Origin: Venturia oleaginea
Lineage: Eukaryota; Ascomycota; Dothideomycetes; Venturiales; Venturiaceae
Reading direction: 5' to 3'
Assembly: GCA_013176395.1 (NCBI GenBank)
Contig: JABMLP010000014.1
Coordinates: 682,001-746,000, forward strand
Length of the DNA stretch: 64,000 bases
The position numbers and the translations under genes are program-made. The notes below the pieces were generated by a model. The model did no database searches and had not been told where the DNA came from. It saw only the letters and a list, made by a program, of their open reading frames with translations. Positions 60,655 to 64,000 of this stretch are shown here, piece by piece (positions within the stretch are counted from its first letter, which is position 1; every line of letters begins with the position of its first letter).

Positions 60655-63608
60655 GAGGAGTGGCAATACACTATAGCAAAGAGGGATTGAGACAGGAAGT
60701 TGCGCAGGACAGAGGCTTTGATTGTTGGGATTTGTTGAAGTCACAGTGACTGGTAGCGGACAGGAAATTATTACACTGAGGACAGAATGAGAGTGCCTGA
60801 TGTTGATGATGATGATCTGAATTACTTCACTATTGATACCCATTGAACTCTCTCTGCCGACCTTCTATCGCGAGCAATCTACATCGCCGAGGGAATCATC
60901 GCATCCAGGCCTCCCTTCATACTCGATGCCAACCAATATCTGACAAGAACAAATACTTGACTGCCAACACTCTTCCCACGCACCAACCACACCTATGCAA
61001 TGATGATCCGAGAAGAGACCATCCTGCAACGAGTTAAGAAAGAAAAGAAAAACAGAAAGAGCAAAAAATTGAAACGATTAGAGAGATAAGCAAGTTCTAT
61101 CATCAGAGGCCAGAGTAGAGATACAGGAAGAATTGAAACCCACAGTCGGTCGAAGTTCAAGGCATCTGTCGTCTTTGTCGCTGTTGGTGAAGTTTCTTCC
61201 ACCTCTTTCACATCGTGTTGCAATCACGCAATAGGGCTATATCGCTGGAGGCCTTAAGCCCCCATTTAGCCTCGCATTTTGGGCAGATTCTTTATAGGAT
61301 CTTCAAGTCCTCTATCCTTACTTTAGTACATTCTCTTGTATATATAGAGCCCTCATTTCCGCTCAGTTTGAGGGCCATGCAGTCACTCATTGAATTCATA
61401 CTTTGTGTTGTTCCACATCAGACACATCGTGCCATCGACGGATACGCGGGCCTGCACTTTAAGTGCCGAGACTTATCCCACATTCCCTCACCAGCGCACC
61501 GGTCATTGCCACCAAAATCTCAAGACAAATGGCAAGGTTTGTGTTGTAAGGAGCTTGTCATTTCATTTCCTGGGGTGCTAGCTTTATATATATATATACA
61601 CTGATAACATCATGTGCCGTATCAAGGGCTCCTTCTTACAACCTAAACCTTACCAACAAAACACTGCTTTTATCGGCGAACGGCAGGTTACAAGCGATTA
61701 CCAAAAAGCGTTGCGCTGCTACATGCTGACACCGTCGCCTATGGATTTAGACAATGGCCGGACTGAACGGTAGAATGAGGACGAGCACGTTCTCACCCGC
61801 CGCCTCTAGCCCAATGCACAGCAAGGGGTTGTCTTGGACAGATTGTTTGTTCACAGTTGCTGTGACCATCACGCGCCGGTGGACGGGCTGAGACTTAACA
61901 TGCCGCTTGCGTGTCCTTGCTGTTCGTGCAGAGCTCATGGGGAGGATGTTGAATTTCACCATTGAGCCAAAAGAGGACCTCTATGCCACCACCTTGACCA
62001 ATTTGATACTCAACAAAGGATGACGGACGGATTGACAGGTGGGCGAGTCCTGCCGCCGTCGGGAACCACCACGGGTCTCGCACTGTATGTCACAGCTGCT
62101 CTCTGCGCGGCGATACCCTGCGCCTGAGAGAAAGTAGCACTTTGAAAATGCCCTACTGTGGTGAATACCATGCTTGTTGGCCAAATTACTCGTCGCTTGC
62201 GGCCTGGGTTGCAGAGGCGAATCGTCGGCGGACTTGTGAACATTGTCAGTCCTGAGCGCAATTGAGATAACTACTGATGAATCGGCCTGTAATGATGTTG
62301 ATGAGGATGATGATGATGATGCAAGATACGAAAGAGAGAGGACGAAAAGAAGGAAATGAGTGTACGCAGTCTGGTGCAAAGCTGCGTGGCCGTGACTGTC
62401 AAATTTTTTAGCACGATTTATCTGTAGTTGGAATAACACCAAATGTGAGAGGTAAACTGAGGTAAGATATCGATTCAATGAGTGACTGCATGCCCTCAAA
62501 CCGAGTGGAAAATGAGGGCTATATATACACTATTGAAAGTACTGAAATAGGTTCTGATGGCTCGGTCGGTCTTGAGGCCGCCGGAGATATCACCATATTG
62601 CACCATATTACACCATATTGCACCATATTACACCATATTGCAACACGATTGGCACAAGTAGGGGAAAGGCGGCACTCAGCCGGGAGATACCTAGCTTACG
62701 CAGCTGGGGATTATGTAGGCGATGTGGCTCAACTTGCCTTTGACCTTGCTACGAACGCTGTGCGGCGGTGAGAGTGGTGACGTGTCCGCAGATAGAATCT
62801 GGTATGGTTTCGATGGTATCGAGGACATGATTGAAGGTGGAGACGAGTCTGTGAGAGTGTGCTGGGCGTGGTGTGCTCACATCGACCTTGAGCAGATCAC
62901 CGCCACACGCTCGCTGCCCTCTTCGAAGCTGCTCGCGAGGGAGAGAAGAAGAGTTTATAGAGATATGCGTGCTGACTGCAAGCGACTGAGAAAGAGATGG
63001 ATGTTGTGGTTGTGGTTGTGTTTGTAGTTGTGATGATTGGTGATGATTGGTGATGAGATATTGGAGCTGGATGACTGAAGTTTTTGACAACAACAAAATC
63101 TTTGTGGGAGTTCTATAGAATGTGGAAGAACCTTTGCTCAGACGACTATCAGGCTAGCGCCACAGATCACAAGGCCAGACTGCCGGCAATTGTGGGATCT
63201 TAAAGTACACTCGTTTTCTGCTTTATGCGTGGTCTGGGTTTGAGTATATTCAGATATTCGGAGGGTTCATCGAGCTCCTCTATTCTCGCTGCTCTTGTCA
63301 TTTCTTATCAGATCTCTCGAACCCGTTCGTGATTCTCGGTCACGCCGTTCAAAAGCACTGTTCCTGAGCATAGTCACTTCAATGGCCAATGGAGTTGATT
63401 TTGCAAAATCCAAGAGACAATTCGGAATTGGTAACCTCTCGTGGAATTCGAGATCCTCAATAGTGCCAGCAGATTTCCATACTCGTCTTTGATGAATAGC
63501 AAAGATGCAGCTTTAAAAGTGAGTCCACGGGTGAAGAGATCGAAATAGCCACAAATCGACCAGTTTTTTTCTACCTACAGGCATCTTACTTCCTAGAAGA
63601 TGGCAAAA
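60655..63608. other. Gene-free stretch with short tandem repeats
   Basis: No gene is supported. A (TA)n run lies near 61576-61592, a GATGAT run near 62297-62321, and five copies of a 10-bp unit CACCATATT(G/A) at 62591-62640, with G and A alternating to give a 20-bp higher-order period. Confidence 0.45.
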
Positions 63609-64000
63609 CTACGCAGTACTACACGACGCATTCCAAACCGCATCATAAGCCTGCACAGCCATAGCCTCCTGTACATGTTCAGTAGCCTCAAAGCCACCCA
63701 AACTGCAAGTCCCAAATTCATCCGTCTCACACCCAACAGGCCCGAGATGGAAATTAGCACCGTTCAACTCAAGCGCAATCCTCTTCTCCCCATCACAATC
63801 AAGTCTCTTCCACAACATCTGCGCTGCAAACGGGACTTGCGTACTCGTCCTCCACGCCCGACTCGGGTCCGGAGGTCCAGTCGCTGGATAGCTGGAATCA
63901 TTCGCAAGACCTAGAGCCGTAAGACCGAGATCAATGGTTGTGTCGTGCGCAAAGCTGAGGAAGAGATTGTCCGTGGTATTTGAGGAGAGGAAGGTGGTGA
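63609..64000 (-). CDS. Histidine acid phosphatase, C-terminal part (runs off window)
   Basis: On the minus strand an open frame enters from the right edge and ends at a stop at 63609. It contains LFLSFAHDTTIDLGLTALGL, the second catalytic motif (His-Asp) of histidine acid phosphatases and fungal phytases. Near the end are the C-terminal Cys pair segment GCETDEFGTCSLGGFE and a region like the last helix of that family. The RHG catalytic motif and signal peptide should lie beyond position 64000. The visible part is about 130 residues. The substrate (phytate or other phosphomonoesters) cannot be told from this piece. Confidence 0.8.
   Translation of the reverse strand, partial: TTFLSSNTTDNLFLSFAHDTTIDLGLTALGLANDSSYPATGPPDPSRAWRTSTQVPFAAQMLWKRLDCDGEKRIALELNGANFHLGPVGCETDEFGTCSLGGFEATEHVQEAMAVQAYDAVWNASCSTA

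Overview
The window is nuclear DNA from a filamentous ascomycete (Pezizomycotina). Protein genes carry short GT-AG introns, mostly 48-150 nt, with CTAAC-type branch sites. Gene families are typical of fungi (Zn2Cys6 regulator, MFS sugar porter, PMC1, TYW4 with a JmjC tail, ATG18). There are Ty3/gypsy, copia-like, pogo/Fot1-like, hAT-like and MITE-like repeats. Codon and repeat style would fit Dothideomycetes or Leotiomycetes, but I cannot fix the class from sequence alone. All exon joins below were placed by hand from splice consensus, reading frame and family alignment from memory. No transcript evidence was available.

Left part (0-15 kb), gene dense: a disordered Ser/Pro-rich protein; a two-exon TYW4/PPM2 wybutosine-synthesis gene (minus) divergent from ATG18 (plus); ULA1, the NEDD8 E1 regulatory subunit, in four exons (minus); an OTU-type deubiquitinase in three exons (minus) divergent from a five-exon D-amino-acid oxidase (plus).

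Galactose block (15-24.4 kb): GAL7 (minus) and GAL1 (plus) share a 553-bp divergent promoter. Next come an MFS hexose-type transporter (minus) and, divergent from it, a Zn2Cys6 regulator (plus) whose zinc cluster appears to be split by micro-exons of 13 and 10 nt. Together they look like a compact Leloir-pathway cluster: uptake, kinase, uridylyltransferase and a candidate regulator. The epimerase GAL10 is absent.

Middle (24.4-36.2 kb): a 2.2-kb gene-free stretch with one copy of a small palindromic repeat; a Q/P-rich gene broken by a 16-bp tandem duplication; a GNPAT/PlsB-type acyltransferase; an 822-residue Q/P-rich protein of unknown function that uses a GC-AG intron; and a probable single-pass membrane protein.

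Accessory region (36-44 kb): a mosaic of a copia-like LTR, a hAT-like terminus, a pogo-like transposase relic interrupted by a MITE with a 5-bp target duplication, a second TA-flanked MITE candidate and an F-box-like relic.

Right part (44.6-64 kb): PMC1, a vacuolar-type Ca2+ P-type ATPase; a solo LTR beside a deleted gag-protease retrotransposon, each with its own perfect target-site duplication; decayed coding sequence with in-frame stops; a 620-residue multi-pass membrane protein; a gene-poor tail with a perfect (ATC)40 microsatellite; and, at the right edge, the 3' part of a histidine acid phosphatase gene running out of the window on the minus strand.
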